DNA from: Cyclobacteriaceae bacterium
GTDB lineage: Bacteria; Bacteroidota; Bacteroidia; Cytophagales; Cyclobacteriaceae
Assembly: GCA_028278225.1 (NCBI GenBank)
Contig: JANQEU010000104.1
Coordinates: forward strand, 124,001-188,000
Length of the DNA: 64,000 nucleotides
Direction: 5' to 3'
The translations under genes and the position numbers were made by a program. Of the stretch, positions 27,819 through 37,603 are shown piece after piece. Under the pieces are notes generated by a model. The model saw nothing but the letters and a program-made list of their open reading frames with translations, ran no database searches and had not been told where the DNA came from. How positions within the stretch are numbered: position 1 is the stretch's first letter; each line of letters begins with the position of its first letter.

Positions 27819-28643
27819 ATGAAATTCGGATATCTTTTTTTTGGAATCTGCATTAGTATATTGAGCGCCTGTGACGAGGAATCTGTAAGTCTATCAGACA
27901 ATTCCATTGTGATAGAAGGTTATTTGGTGGCCGGCGAACCGGTTGAACACATAAAGATTTCAAAAATGATCATGTTCAACCAGGAAGAAGAGGTGACAAA
28001 TCCTGCCATAAATGATGCTGAAGTATTTATCCGCTGGAATGAGGAGGATTTTCTCCTGTCCCTGTTGGAACCGGATTCGGGCGTTTATGGATATCCCGGG
28101 CCCGAATTGCAGGTGATTGCCGGGCAGACCTATGAGATCTTTGTGGAATACTTTGACAACATTGTTTCAGCTATTACAACGGTGCCTGAAAAACCTGCAG
28201 GACTTACCGTTGACCGACCGACAATGGTCGTGGAGTCGTTTACTTCTTTCCAGGAGGTGAGGACCCGATATATGGAGGATGTGGAGATAATTTGGGAAAA
28301 TGATGATCAGAGTTACTACTATGTGCATATAGAAAACATAGATTCAAATCCCGGATATGTGGATATCTTTGGCATATTGGAGGACTCTCCACGCGGTTCG
28401 TTCACAAGGATCACAACACCTACACAGCTTGATTTTCATGTGCTTCAGGGAAGGATCATTACCCGGTATGGGACACACAGGATCCGTCTTTACAAAGTTC
28501 AGCAGGAATATGCAGATCTCTATGAAACCTCCGAGCAGGATTCCAGGAGTCTCAACGAGCCGCTTTCCAACGTGGATAACGGATATGGCATTTTTACCTC
28601 ATTTAATTATGAGGACATATTTATTGAAGTGGAGGATTACTGA
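27819..28643 (+). CDS. DUF4249 family lipoprotein
   Basis: 274 residues from the ATG at 27819, 4 bases after the receptor stop; the frame is open far upstream but that part lies inside the receptor gene. The lipobox is ILSAC at about residue 18. The mature start CDEESVSLSDNSIVIEGYLVAGEPVEHIKIS fits DUF4249, whose members are always found next to TonB receptors and are thought to act as surface lids or ligand-binding partners. The rest is beta-rich. Two-gene operon with the receptor. Confidence 0.85.
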   Translation: MKFGYLFFGICISILSACDEESVSLSDNSIVIEGYLVAGEPVEHIKISKMIMFNQEEEVTNPAINDAEVFIRWNEEDFLLSLLEPDSGVYGYPGPELQVIAGQTYEIFVEYFDNIVSAITTVPEKPAGLTVDRPTMVVESFTSFQEVRTRYMEDVEIIWENDDQSYYYVHIENIDSNPGYVDIFGILEDSPRGSFTRITTPTQLDFHVLQGRIITRYGTHRIRLYKVQQEYADLYETSEQDSRSLNEPLSNVDNGYGIFTSFNYEDIFIEVEDY

Positions 28644-28703
28644 GTTTCAGCACGGGCTATCATTATTGAATGACTGCCAAATATCCATCCTCCCCTTTAT
28701 GTT

Positions 28704-29522
28704 TTAAGGTTTTGCTCTCTTCCGCAAACATGGCCACAGATCTTTTGCGATTTTCACGGAATCACCACTTTCAATGGAATCCTTCTCGATATTGAAACTG
28801 CGGATATTGAACAATGTATCGCTTTTCATTTCATACCTGACATCGCGATCATCAAGGAAAAAATAAGTGCCGTTTATCTTCCCCAGCACTTTCAACCTGC
28901 CATCGCTTTCTAATCCGATACTCCTTCCGGTTACCCAGTCATATTCCAAATTCCTCTTGACCTGTTTAGCATCTTCGAATGCATCAAGTGAACTAACTAT
29001 CACCATGAAAATGACGATCGTTTCAACGCGTTTGGAAAATTTAATCTGGCCGATAGCTTTCTTATGCTTCTTTGTTCCATTGTCATCCGATGGATTTCCT
29101 ATTTTGTCGAGGTGATATTTTGTTTTAAAGAAAACGAAGGTGGCAGATGATATGGCAATCGTAATTAAAATCAGAATTTCAAATCTGTAGCCAAAAAGCC
29201 AATAGCACCAGGGATACAGACAAAAGAACACATATGCACCAAATAAGACCCACAAACCCCCAAAAATGAAAAGTGAGAAACGTTGAAAAGAAGAATGGAA
29301 GTTGCAAAACCGACCGCACCAAAAACCTATAAACAGCGCTAATATGGACAATAACACGGTGAGTGAAGCATTGATACCTCCAAGTCCGATTTCGGTCAGC
29401 GTAGCACTGCTTACGTCAATTCCAAAGGCAGCCCAGTAAACCCTGAAATAAGCTGCTCCAACAGCATACACGCTAAATACTACAAGGAAGGCCGCTTCAA
29501 CTTTTGGGTTTATCCAGCGCAT
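28704..29522 (-). CDS. Multi-pass membrane protein of unknown function
   Basis: 272 residues. About four hydrophobic helices lie in the first 130 residues (AFLVVFSVYAVGAAYFRVYWAA, LTVLLSILALFIGFWCG, FIFGGLWVLFGAYVFFCLYPW, FEILILITIAISSATFVFF), then a charged loop, a further weakly hydrophobic segment (VETIVIFMVIVSSLDAF) and a soluble C-terminal domain of beta-strands. No known domain. The DNA is more AT-rich than the flanking operons and the gene stands alone, which could mean recent acquisition. Confidence 0.7.
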   Translation of the reverse strand: MRWINPKVEAAFLVVFSVYAVGAAYFRVYWAAFGIDVSSATLTEIGLGGINASLTVLLSILALFIGFWCGRFCNFHSSFQRFSLFIFGGLWVLFGAYVFFCLYPWCYWLFGYRFEILILITIAISSATFVFFKTKYHLDKIGNPSDDNGTKKHKKAIGQIKFSKRVETIVIFMVIVSSLDAFEDAKQVKRNLEYDWVTGRSIGLESDGRLKVLGKINGTYFFLDDRDVRYEMKSDTLFNIRSFNIEKDSIESGDSVKIAKDLWPCLRKRAKP

Positions 29523-29588
29523 ATTTCGTTATTCAATTTTGGACATTTGCGGAAAGAATATCTGACTTCTAACTCCCATCTAATGTAG

Positions 29589-29696
29589 TTCAAAAAAAGT
29601 TATTCAGAGAACCCCACTGTATACGCTGCCAGGCTAATTCCAATATCTTTGGGGACTCATGCTGACTACAACAAAATCAATGCTGAAAAGATTTGA
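29589..29696 (+). pseudogene. Remnant of HigB toxin (C-terminal end only)
   Basis: The frame ending at TGA 29694-29696 encodes RLIPISLGTHADYNKINAEKI. That corresponds to the highly conserved C-terminus of HigB-family mRNA interferases (F-x-G-T-H-x-x-Y-D/N-K-I-x-x-x-x-I). It runs back only to a stop at 29586-29588, 35 codons, with no recognisable N-terminal half or start. The HigA ATG follows 2 bases after the stop, the spacing of an intact higBA operon. The toxin therefore appears deleted. Confidence 0.7.
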
Positions 29697-29698
29697 TT

Positions 29699-30055
29699 AT
29701 GAATATTAGAATCTTAAAAACTGAAGAAGATTACGAAAAAGCACTGAAACGATTGGATGAAATATTTGATGCTCCTGTAAATTCAAAAGAAGGAGATGAG
29801 GCTGAACTTCTTGTGCTTTTGGTAGAGAATTATGAAAATGAACACTACCCAATTGACCCACCTGATCCGATTGAAGCAATCATGTTCAGGATGGAACAAA
29901 TGGGAATGAAAAAGAAAGATCTAGCTGAAGTAATCGGCTATAAAAGTCGTGTGACGGAAATATTAAGTCGAAAAAGAAAACTGACACTTAAGATGATCCG
30001 AAATCTGCATGAAAAGCTTCGCATTCCATACGAATCGCTCATGGCAGACTATTGA
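29699..30055 (+). CDS. higA: HigA-type antitoxin / XRE regulator, orphan
   Basis: 118 residues from the ATG at 29699 (the longer frame starts with TTG at 29693). The N-terminal half (MNIRILKTEEDYEKALKRLDEIFDAP) is the standard HigA start. The second half is an XRE helix-turn-helix: MGMKKKDLAEVIGYKSRVTEILSRKRKLTLKMI. HigA binds its operator and neutralises HigB. Here the toxin is reduced to a remnant directly upstream, so this would be a solitary regulator or anti-addiction relic. It could still bind its own promoter or a distant HigB. Confidence 0.87.
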   Translation: MNIRILKTEEDYEKALKRLDEIFDAPVNSKEGDEAELLVLLVENYENEHYPIDPPDPIEAIMFRMEQMGMKKKDLAEVIGYKSRVTEILSRKRKLTLKMIRNLHEKLRIPYESLMADY

Positions 30056-30135
30056 CACTTTATGCTGACCTACAAGATGTATAAACAGGGTTACCATAAA
30101 ATCCCGATGAAACTTTTTATTTCCGCAATCACTCA

Positions 30136-33100
30136 TTAAAAAAACGCTGTCAACCTCATACTCCCGGAATGGATCATGGAAGTGTTCTCCGATTTCCTGC
30201 CAAAATACTGAAAGGTAAGCTGCAATCCTTTTCTGAGGCTCTGCTGCCAGTTAACTTCTGTTCGCAGGTTATTGCCGGGCTGCAACGCTTCCAATAACGT
30301 ATATCCGAGATAGGTGTCCTGTTGTCCGTCAAAGTTTAAATTCAGGAATTCGACCCTGGCACTGAGATTTCCAACTTTCGCCTTCGACCATGTAACTTCC
30401 GAACCTACTTCGTTTTTTGAGACGTTTTCAGACGAACTCTCAAGTAATACGTTTGACTTGTTCCCCCGGGTATACGCTATTGAAATCCTGGTTGCGGGTG
30501 TTAAGATCCAGGTGAACTTCCCTGATGCCTGATACTCCCTGATATCAAAATTCCTGCTTTCAAGAAAATCAGAGTTGCTTTGCCGGTTTCCTTTTATCAG
30601 TTTCAGATCAACCTGATACGACCTGGACAAATTGTACCTGACATTTGTCTCCCACCTGTCCCGTTCGGTGAGTTCAAATCCGTTCAGATTCAATTGCTTG
30701 TGCTTATTTATTATTCGGTTAAGAATGACCCCTACACCCGGCTGGGACTTATTATAAAAGATTGAATACCTTGAATTGCTTCGGGAAAAAAGAACGGAAC
30801 TGTCGGAAACCGAGAAAAATGGATTCAGCCGGTCATTATAATCATCTGAGGTGGTTCTGAAGTTTACATTCCAATTGCTTTGAAAGGATAGCCTGGAAAT
30901 TTTATCTGTAAAATAGTGGCCCCCTCTCCACCGGGATGGAAAGCGAATATCGATGGTGTGCTGGTAAATGGTTTGAAATGCTTCAATGTACTCATCGGTG
31001 GGAACAAACAATTTGATATAATTTCTTTCATCAGGGTTGATCGCTTCATAAAATTCATTCAGGTCCTGTATATCATCCTCATTCTCATCTCGCCAGGTAT
31101 GCGTTCCCTGCCCTGCGCCGACCAATGTATAAATAAACTCCCGTTTCAATTCCCTGCTATTGGAGGTGGCATAGGACACGGTACTACTTAAGTTTTCATC
31201 GAAAAATTCATTGAACGAGCTTAATCGTCCCTGTATAGTCCTGTCATTGCTTTCATCAAACAACCTGCTTTCCACATCGCGGTAAGCAAATGTGAAGTCA
31301 GTCCTGTGATTTTTATCTTTAATGGGACTGGCTTTCACCTGCAACCTTTTGGCTTTGGTGTAATTTTCCAGGTCGCCGTTGACAGGTAACTTGTCCTCCC
31401 TTAATCCGGCGATTATGTCCAGAGAAAATTTAGTGCTATCACCATTGCGGATAAAAAGACCATTTTCCCTGTAATGCATGGCTGAACTGATGATCTTTCC
31501 CGAGTCATCTGACACCTCGTTTCGATCCCGGTCATGGAAATAACCGGTTTCAATGGCTCCCAGGTTTACTCCCATTTCGGAGTATGATCGCAACCATCTG
31601 GAATTGCCGGTTATCACCTGATTGTCAAGGAGGAAATGTCTCCCACTGTAGAAGATCCTGCCGATTTCCTTCTTCAGTTCAATGGTGTGCTGGATCCCTT
31701 CTACAGCATTTTCCCGGTTTCGGGCGGCAACATCGTAGATCAATCGATTCTTCGCATCTTTTGATAAATTAAAACTTCCGGATATGATTTTTTCCGAAGC
31801 CGGAACAGAGTCATTGGGAAATAAATAATTCCAATCCCGGTCAAAATCAATTGACCTGAAGCGATCAATTGGCAAAAAATTGGTGCCGTCATATTCGAAG
31901 GACAACGATGAAGACATTCTGTACCCGGGTAAAAATGACAGATACGTTTCAGTTAGTCGCAGGCCTCCCCGCCATGCCAGTCCATGGTTATCGTTGTCAT
32001 CCACGTCAGAAAGCAGGTTTTTATCATGATCAGAGTATGCCAGTTCCTGACTCAGAACGACATTGGTTCCCAGCCTGGTCTCAATCCCGAATATGCTCAT
32101 CTGCCTTTTGTTCGGTGTGACAATGTTGACTACCGGATCGTATTTACCCTGTGAAACACCATTGACCGGGCTCACCCACTCATAAATGCGGCCATTGGAT
32201 GTCGCAGCACTTAATACATAATCACCATTTCCCTCACCCACATCAGTGAAGTTCACATTATAGATGGCTGAATCACTGTGTATGCTATGAACATATGCCA
32301 GGTAGGAATTACCACTGACAATGGTGTCGATTTGCTTGTAGAGGATCCGTTCCGGTACAAACCCGGTCATATTCACTCCCGAGACAGATCCTGTGGCTAC
32401 GTCACCCTGATCACTCAGTTGTCTCAGGTCTTCATCTGAAAAGTCATGATGCAAGGGGTTATCCTGATTGTCTTTTTCCCTGTAAAAATCGAGATAGATC
32501 TTTGTCCGGTTCTTCGTAAAGACCTGGGAAAATTGCAGGTTGGAACGTGGAAACTCCTGTTGGGCATATTCGAAATCTATCCTGATCCTTGAAAATCTTG
32601 TAACCGTAACGGAGGGATTGAAAGTAATTTCCCCAAGATTGTAATCGATGATGTAATCCCGATCAAAACCTCTTGTCAGCAGCTTTCCATCAAAGTACAC
32701 CTTCTCCGAATTAGCCAGTATGACAATGAATTGCTCATTGTCAGCACCTCTCAGCCTGTAGGGTCCCTGAACACCCTCTATTGCCGGTATTTTGGTGCTG
32801 GCAAATTTACCCTTGGCTACTCCCGCCGAAGATTTGGAATGGCTTGACCATCCGTTTGACATTTCGGTATTGTAACTGGCCTGAATGCCCTGTTGATTCT
32901 TGTAATACCTGAGGAAATAGCTATGCTCATCCCTGTTTTTCAGCAGGACATCCCCGGCGACTATGTTTATCTTTTCATTGTACAGCCGGATATAGACATT
33001 ATCAAAGTCCCTCAACTGCTGTGTGTTACCTTCCGGCTGAAACGGGATATTTTGATCTGTAATCACGGCACTTATGCTGAGATTGTCAGCCACCCTGCCC

Positions 33101-33549
33101 TGCAACTGAAGATTCAGAGAAGAGTTGACAAAAAGGTTTTGACGATTACCGATGGTTACTCCCCTGGAAATCGAACCGGATTTGTATAGCCCGGGAGTTT
33201 CGAAAAGTTCATTTTCTTTCCTGTAGGCTTTTACCCGGGACTCCTGCGCAACATAATTGCCGATGTAATCATATTTTTGAATATCCCGGTTAAAGAAAGG
33301 ACGAGACAGCATTTCGGAGGGTACACGATAACACACCTCAAAGGTGCCTTCAACCGGTGAACTCAGAGACAAGGTCTTTGTCTCCCGGTCATAATCGAAC
33401 GGCACAACCGGTGTAATGGTGATAGACCCCTTTTCAATAACCAGCGAATCCAGTACCAAAGGAAACTGATCCGATCCGAAGGAGTTACACCTGATGTTGG
33501 TCTGTGTGATCCCGGGGAAAAATGTGAAAAGGGGAAATACAAAGATCAG
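30136..33549 (-). CDS. Giant outer-membrane beta-barrel protein
   Basis: About 1,137 residues. A signal-like segment (LIFVFPLFTFFPGITQ) precedes a beta-rich domain (SLVIEKGSITITPVVPFDYD...) and then very many amphipathic strands (for example LFVNSSLNLQLQGRVADNLSIS, IRIDFEYAQQEFPRSNLQFS and KGLQLTFQYFGRKSEN), ending SGSMRLTAFF. The C-terminal aromatic residue and strand periodicity indicate a large barrel; about 1,000 residues could form 30 or more strands. No TonB plug is recognised. The start is uncertain: no ATG is in frame near the end of the kinase gene (stop 33554), and the signal segment would begin at a CTG near 33549 or a far-upstream ATG at 33747 or 33741. See findings. Confidence 0.72.
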   Translation of the reverse strand: MIFVFPLFTFFPGITQTNIRCNSFGSDQFPLVLDSLVIEKGSITITPVVPFDYDRETKTLSLSSPVEGTFEVCYRVPSEMLSRPFFNRDIQKYDYIGNYVAQESRVKAYRKENELFETPGLYKSGSISRGVTIGNRQNLFVNSSLNLQLQGRVADNLSISAVITDQNIPFQPEGNTQQLRDFDNVYIRLYNEKINIVAGDVLLKNRDEHSYFLRYYKNQQGIQASYNTEMSNGWSSHSKSSAGVAKGKFASTKIPAIEGVQGPYRLRGADNEQFIVILANSEKVYFDGKLLTRGFDRDYIIDYNLGEITFNPSVTVTRFSRIRIDFEYAQQEFPRSNLQFSQVFTKNRTKIYLDFYREKDNQDNPLHHDFSDEDLRQLSDQGDVATGSVSGVNMTGFVPERILYKQIDTIVSGNSYLAYVHSIHSDSAIYNVNFTDVGEGNGDYVLSAATSNGRIYEWVSPVNGVSQGKYDPVVNIVTPNKRQMSIFGIETRLGTNVVLSQELAYSDHDKNLLSDVDDNDNHGLAWRGGLRLTETYLSFLPGYRMSSSLSFEYDGTNFLPIDRFRSIDFDRDWNYLFPNDSVPASEKIISGSFNLSKDAKNRLIYDVAARNRENAVEGIQHTIELKKEIGRIFYSGRHFLLDNQVITGNSRWLRSYSEMGVNLGAIETGYFHDRDRNEVSDDSGKIISSAMHYRENGLFIRNGDSTKFSLDIIAGLREDKLPVNGDLENYTKAKRLQVKASPIKDKNHRTDFTFAYRDVESRLFDESNDRTIQGRLSSFNEFFDENLSSTVSYATSNSRELKREFIYTLVGAGQGTHTWRDENEDDIQDLNEFYEAINPDERNYIKLFVPTDEYIEAFQTIYQHTIDIRFPSRWRGGHYFTDKISRLSFQSNWNVNFRTTSDDYNDRLNPFFSVSDSSVLFSRSNSRYSIFYNKSQPGVGVILNRIINKHKQLNLNGFELTERDRWETNVRYNLSRSYQVDLKLIKGNRQSNSDFLESRNFDIREYQASGKFTWILTPATRISIAYTRGNKSNVLLESSSENVSKNEVGSEVTWSKAKVGNLSARVEFLNLNFDGQQDTYLGYTLLEALQPGNNLRTEVNWQQSLRKGLQLTFQYFGRKSENTSMIHSGSMRLTAFF

Positions 33550-33553
33550 CCAC

Positions 33554-36500
33554 CTACCGGGCTGGAAGTGAGATAAAGAAAGTAGTCCCTCCCATGCCGT
33601 TTGCTTCGAACCAAATATTACCTTCAGCCTGCTCGATACCTTTTTTCGCAAGTGCCAAACCGATTCCACTTCCTTTTTCCTTTGTACTAAAATATGGTTT
33701 AAATATTTTATCTCTGAGATCTTCCGGAATTCCCGTACCATTGTCACTTATCGACAGCAACGCCTTTTTACCCGATCTTGAAAGGCTAATCGAAATTTCT
33801 TTATTGCTCTTCTCGATTGATTGTATGGCATTGATAATCAAGTTATTCAGTATTTGACTCATCAACTTATGATCAGCATATATATTAATACTCTGATCAA
33901 GGTCTTTGGTAAGCACCAGGGACTCCAGGTCATGCAATGAGATCACACTTTCTATCACTTCGGAAAAATTAAAGATTTCATTTTCAGGAACCGGCATTTG
34001 GGCAAATGCGCTGAATGAGTCCGCTATCGTTGCAAGCGCATCGACCTGGGTCAATAACGAGGTCAGTGTAAGGTATTCGGGTGTTTCGCTCTGAAATAAT
34101 CTTTGCATTTGCTGGATCTTTAGTTTCATCGGTGTCAATGGATTTTTGATCTCGTGAGCTACTTGCCTGGCGATCTCCTTCCATGCAGATTCCTTTTGCA
34201 CCTTGGCCAGTTCCTCCTTGCTCTCCGCAAGTTTCCCAAGCATTTCATTGTATTCCCTCACCAGCAACCCAATTTCATCCTTGGCTTCATAGTGCAGCGG
34301 TTTGCTTTGATCTTCGAGATAATTGATCTTTTTCAGACGGTCCGCTATGAGGTTTATTGGGGCGATCAACCTTTTCAAACCTATGTTTCCGATCAGTACG
34401 GTTACGATGAATATTGCAGTGAACAATATCAGCAGATTATTGAATACCTCGATTTGCTGCCGGCTGAGGTGATTTTTAAAATCAAAAAAAGGTAAAGCTA
34501 CGATACCCAGGAATTCTCCATTTTCAAAGGAGTAAATACCGGTGTAAACGGTTTTAAAATCAAGTTCGCCGATTGATTCGTCAAGTACCAGAGTCTGACC
34601 CTTTTGATACTTGATATACCGCAGGGCTGCCGGATTTATCTGGCGTGACAGCAGGTTTAAATTAAACACTTCTTCCCGGTTGGTACCCAGCAAATGCCCG
34701 TTCCTGTTGTAGATCATCAGATCTGTCTGGGCGAGGTTGGCCGCCTGATCCAAAATAGAAAAGTACTGGTCCCTGTTCGTTTCATTTTCAATGAAACTGC
34801 CGGTAGCATTTACAATATGCTCTGAAATATTCCTGGCCCGCTTCTGGTAATTTCTGTTTATTTCCTCACGGTAGGAATTATTCAGAACATTCAGAATGGC
34901 CAGACTTACGACAAATATTGGTATAACAAAAGCCAGCCCCATGTACCACTGGATCTTGTTAGCGAGGCTGTATTCGTGGATGGGTGAGATCCATCTCATC
35001 ACAATGTAAACAATGCCGATGATAAACAGTGAAAGGATGAATTGAAAGGAAATGTTGGAGAATATCTGGCTGAATCGATACAGGCCGGAAACTATGATCA
35101 ATTGCCTGCCATCCAAAAGCTCCCGGGACAGGTAATGGATATCTCCCCTCTCAATGGATCCGTGACGCCCAAGTCTGGCAAGTAACTTTTGATCTACTTC
35201 ATTTTCAAAAGGAAAGTTACCCTGACTGAACTGTAATTCATTTCCATTGTAAATGGCGTAGTCGTACTTTGACCGGTCAATTTGCGGGGAGGCTTCAACA
35301 AGTAATGACGGAAATACGGATTTCTGAATATATTTCTTAAGGGTAAGTTCAACCACGACATGACCAACCACATTATCGAACTGTTTGATCGAAACAAAGC
35401 CAATGTATTTATGTCTTCCTCCCTGGACGTCATCTACAAAAAAAATGTCCGTGTGGGAAGTTTCAAATGACTCCAGTTTATAGCGGTCTTCCCAGAAATT
35501 CAGAGGCTCAGATCCGTTGGCTCCATATGGGTCTCCATTTGCATCAAACAGGTAAACGTTAATGTCATATTTTTCCAGGTAATAAGGAAAATGCCTCGAT
35601 AGCCGGCTTTCGGTCTGATTTGAAACCAAAATCCTGCTCAGGAACCTCGTCCGCACAAATGGATCTGCTTTAATACCCGCCAGTGCCTCGTTGAGATGGT
35701 GTTCGGCTATTATATCATTTCCAAGCAATAAGTTGTTGGCAAACCTCTCCTTGCTCCTTTCGTCTTCCCTTTCGAAATGCTTGTAAATAGCAAACGAGCT
35801 TATGGAAACTATTGTCAGCGCGATGAAAATTAAGTAGAACAAAGTGATGTACCGCCTTCCGGAAAAGCGAAAACCCGGCCTGAGCAAAATCAATATTACC
35901 CATGAAGCGCCCTGAATAGATACGATCGCGATGGCATATGGCTGAAATACTGCTATGAATATCACTGCAATAGTCAGGTAGAGTGACAGCTTAAGGTAGA
36001 ATTGGGCCGGAATTCTTGAGAAATACCTGATAAACAGGTGATTAAGATGAAAGTAGATGGTACCGGTCAGCAGGACCATCATGAAGAAGAACATCCTTAT
36101 CCACGAAAAAGAAATAGAAGTGGAAACATCGAGGCTTACCTGGGAATTCTCCAACAGATTGGTAGTGGTGAACAAAACCAAAGCAGCAGAAAAGAACGAC
36201 CCGGCAGTGCAAATTACAAGCATCAAAATTCTTAACCACCCTGTCGCTATTATTCTACCTGCGATATGTTTGGATTTAAGGAAAACCTGAACCGTCAAAA
36301 GAGACAGCATCAAAAGAATAGACAGATTAATGAAGAGATCACCGACAGATGGAAACACCCAACTCGAAATATAGACCTTCGAATCAAATAAACCCGAAGA
36401 TAGCCAGCCTGACAAGGGGAAAAATCGTAGTTGTCCCAACCGAACCAGCAATAACCCGGCTGAAACAATGGACAGGAATAAGAGGGGATTGCGCACTTTT

Positions 36501-37141
36501 CTCCTGATGTATATTGCCAGATTCCAAAATGAATAAATGATTGTGACGACCAGAAGTGCCTCCAGGATCAGTTTGGATACCTCCCGGTCTTCAGAGGCTT
36601 GGATGACGACAGGCAGCTGTATTTTTTCGTCAAGAACGTTTAACCCCGCGCTGTTCAGGGAGACATCGTAATCCCTGAAGATCAAATTATTAAAGGAGTT
36701 GGTCAAATACTTGTTATTCAGCTCATATTTAGTCCTTACAGGTAGGAAAGACATCATAGTGTAAGCGCTGCTGTCAGTTGCTGTAACGGCCCTGCGGCGA
36801 ATAACAAAAAGTGTGTCCGGATCAAAAAAAATCCCATCTGAACTTCCCGCATCCTCTATTGATGGCAAAAAGTCGTTCGAATTCCAGTATATGAGCTTCC
36901 CATTCTGGAATACCTGGGTCGGATAGGTATAATCCTCCTCTATATTACTGTGATCTGATCCCCCGGTGAGTTGATCTTCCAGGAGTTTGAGTGACTGATC
37001 CTGAAAATCAAGTGCCACGGCCAGATTATTACCGACTACTTCATAAGGATCTTCAGCCAGAACTATGGATAACCACTGGAACAAATATCCAGCAAGCGTT
37101 ACTATCCACAAGATCACCAGCAAGTTAGTCTTGAACTTCAT
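33554..37141 (-). CDS. Large NtrY-like sensor histidine kinase
   Basis: 1,195 residues. An N-terminal helix and a long extracytoplasmic stretch are followed by several membrane helices, a second periplasmic region, two more helices, a HAMP-like linker (ADRLKKINYLEDQSKP ... YEAKDEIGLLVREYNEM) and the catalytic core. His996 lies in VAHEIKNPLTPMK; the N box is NLIINAIQSIE, the G1 box is DNGTGIPED, and the F/G2 box is FKPYFSTKEKGSGIGLALAKK. The NPLTPMKL after the His is characteristic of NtrY-type kinases. No response regulator is adjacent, so the partner is elsewhere. The ATG at 37141 follows the respiratory genes by 75 bases; the giant barrel gene begins about 4 bases after the stop. Likely signals are envelope or respiratory state (inference). 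Confidence 0.92.
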   Translation of the reverse strand: MKFKTNLLVILWIVTLAGYLFQWLSIVLAEDPYEVVGNNLAVALDFQDQSLKLLEDQLTGGSDHSNIEEDYTYPTQVFQNGKLIYWNSNDFLPSIEDAGSSDGIFFDPDTLFVIRRRAVTATDSSAYTMMSFLPVRTKYELNNKYLTNSFNNLIFRDYDVSLNSAGLNVLDEKIQLPVVIQASEDREVSKLILEALLVVTIIYSFWNLAIYIRRKVRNPLLFLSIVSAGLLLVRLGQLRFFPLSGWLSSGLFDSKVYISSWVFPSVGDLFINLSILLMLSLLTVQVFLKSKHIAGRIIATGWLRILMLVICTAGSFFSAALVLFTTTNLLENSQVSLDVSTSISFSWIRMFFFMMVLLTGTIYFHLNHLFIRYFSRIPAQFYLKLSLYLTIAVIFIAVFQPYAIAIVSIQGASWVILILLRPGFRFSGRRYITLFYLIFIALTIVSISSFAIYKHFEREDERSKERFANNLLLGNDIIAEHHLNEALAGIKADPFVRTRFLSRILVSNQTESRLSRHFPYYLEKYDINVYLFDANGDPYGANGSEPLNFWEDRYKLESFETSHTDIFFVDDVQGGRHKYIGFVSIKQFDNVVGHVVVELTLKKYIQKSVFPSLLVEASPQIDRSKYDYAIYNGNELQFSQGNFPFENEVDQKLLARLGRHGSIERGDIHYLSRELLDGRQLIIVSGLYRFSQIFSNISFQFILSLFIIGIVYIVMRWISPIHEYSLANKIQWYMGLAFVIPIFVVSLAILNVLNNSYREEINRNYQKRARNISEHIVNATGSFIENETNRDQYFSILDQAANLAQTDLMIYNRNGHLLGTNREEVFNLNLLSRQINPAALRYIKYQKGQTLVLDESIGELDFKTVYTGIYSFENGEFLGIVALPFFDFKNHLSRQQIEVFNNLLILFTAIFIVTVLIGNIGLKRLIAPINLIADRLKKINYLEDQSKPLHYEAKDEIGLLVREYNEMLGKLAESKEELAKVQKESAWKEIARQVAHEIKNPLTPMKLKIQQMQRLFQSETPEYLTLTSLLTQVDALATIADSFSAFAQMPVPENEIFNFSEVIESVISLHDLESLVLTKDLDQSINIYADHKLMSQILNNLIINAIQSIEKSNKEISISLSRSGKKALLSISDNGTGIPEDLRDKIFKPYFSTKEKGSGIGLALAKKGIEQAEGNIWFEANGMGGTTFFISLPAR

Positions 37142-37216
37142 TTTGCAGCCTGGCGCTTTTCAAGTAAGAAATGTAATGTTAATTCCGGAAGGAATATACC
37201 CACAAATATGGAGCCA

Positions 37217-37603
37217 TTAAATTTTGATCCTTGTAGGATCGTATTTTGCACCACCGAAAACATGGAAAAACAATATTCTTGAATAGCGGAAATTCAGCGG
37301 GTAAAGCAGCAGCGCAACCAATGTAACGGCCCCGAAATACCATTCAATTTCCGGGTCCCCGGCAGCGAAATAGACAACAAATGAAGTGACCAGGAAAATG
37401 GCTACCGAAAACGCATAACTTACGTACATCGCGCCATAGTAAAAGCCGGGTTCCGGTTCAAAAGACAACTCGCAAGTCCCGCATCGCTTGTGCATTTTCC
37501 CCAATCCCGAAATTTTGTACGCAGGATACCGGAACATATCCCCTGTTCTGCATCTAGGACATTTTCCCTTTAAGGCGGCGTGATATGCCGATTTTTCTTT
37601 CAT
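37217..37603 (-). CDS. DUF983 family membrane protein
   Basis: About 128 residues from the ATG at 37603; an in-frame ATG further up lies inside the previous gene. A zinc-type knuckle comes first (GKCPRCRTGDMF ... MHKRCGTCELSFEPEPGFYYGAMYVSYAFS), then two membrane helices, and the ending ARG-like KYDPTRI. DUF983 proteins lie in many Bacteroidetes cytochrome-oxidase clusters; the function is unknown, and cysteine-rich knuckle plus helices suggests metal handling. It overlaps the previous gene by about 50 bases. Confidence 0.88.
   Translation of the reverse strand: MKEKSAYHAALKGKCPRCRTGDMFRYPAYKISGLGKMHKRCGTCELSFEPEPGFYYGAMYVSYAFSVAIFLVTSFVVYFAAGDPEIEWYFGAVTLVALLLYPLNFRYSRILFFHVFGGAKYDPTRIKI

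Noticed and set aside
30314-33189. Several open frames on the plus strand across the giant barrel gene
   Set aside because: They are antisense shadows without domain patterns or start context.
33550-33747. Upstream extension of the giant barrel to an ATG at 33747
   Set aside because: It overlaps the conserved kinase ATP-binding domain for its whole length and hides the signal segment. Kept only as an alternative.
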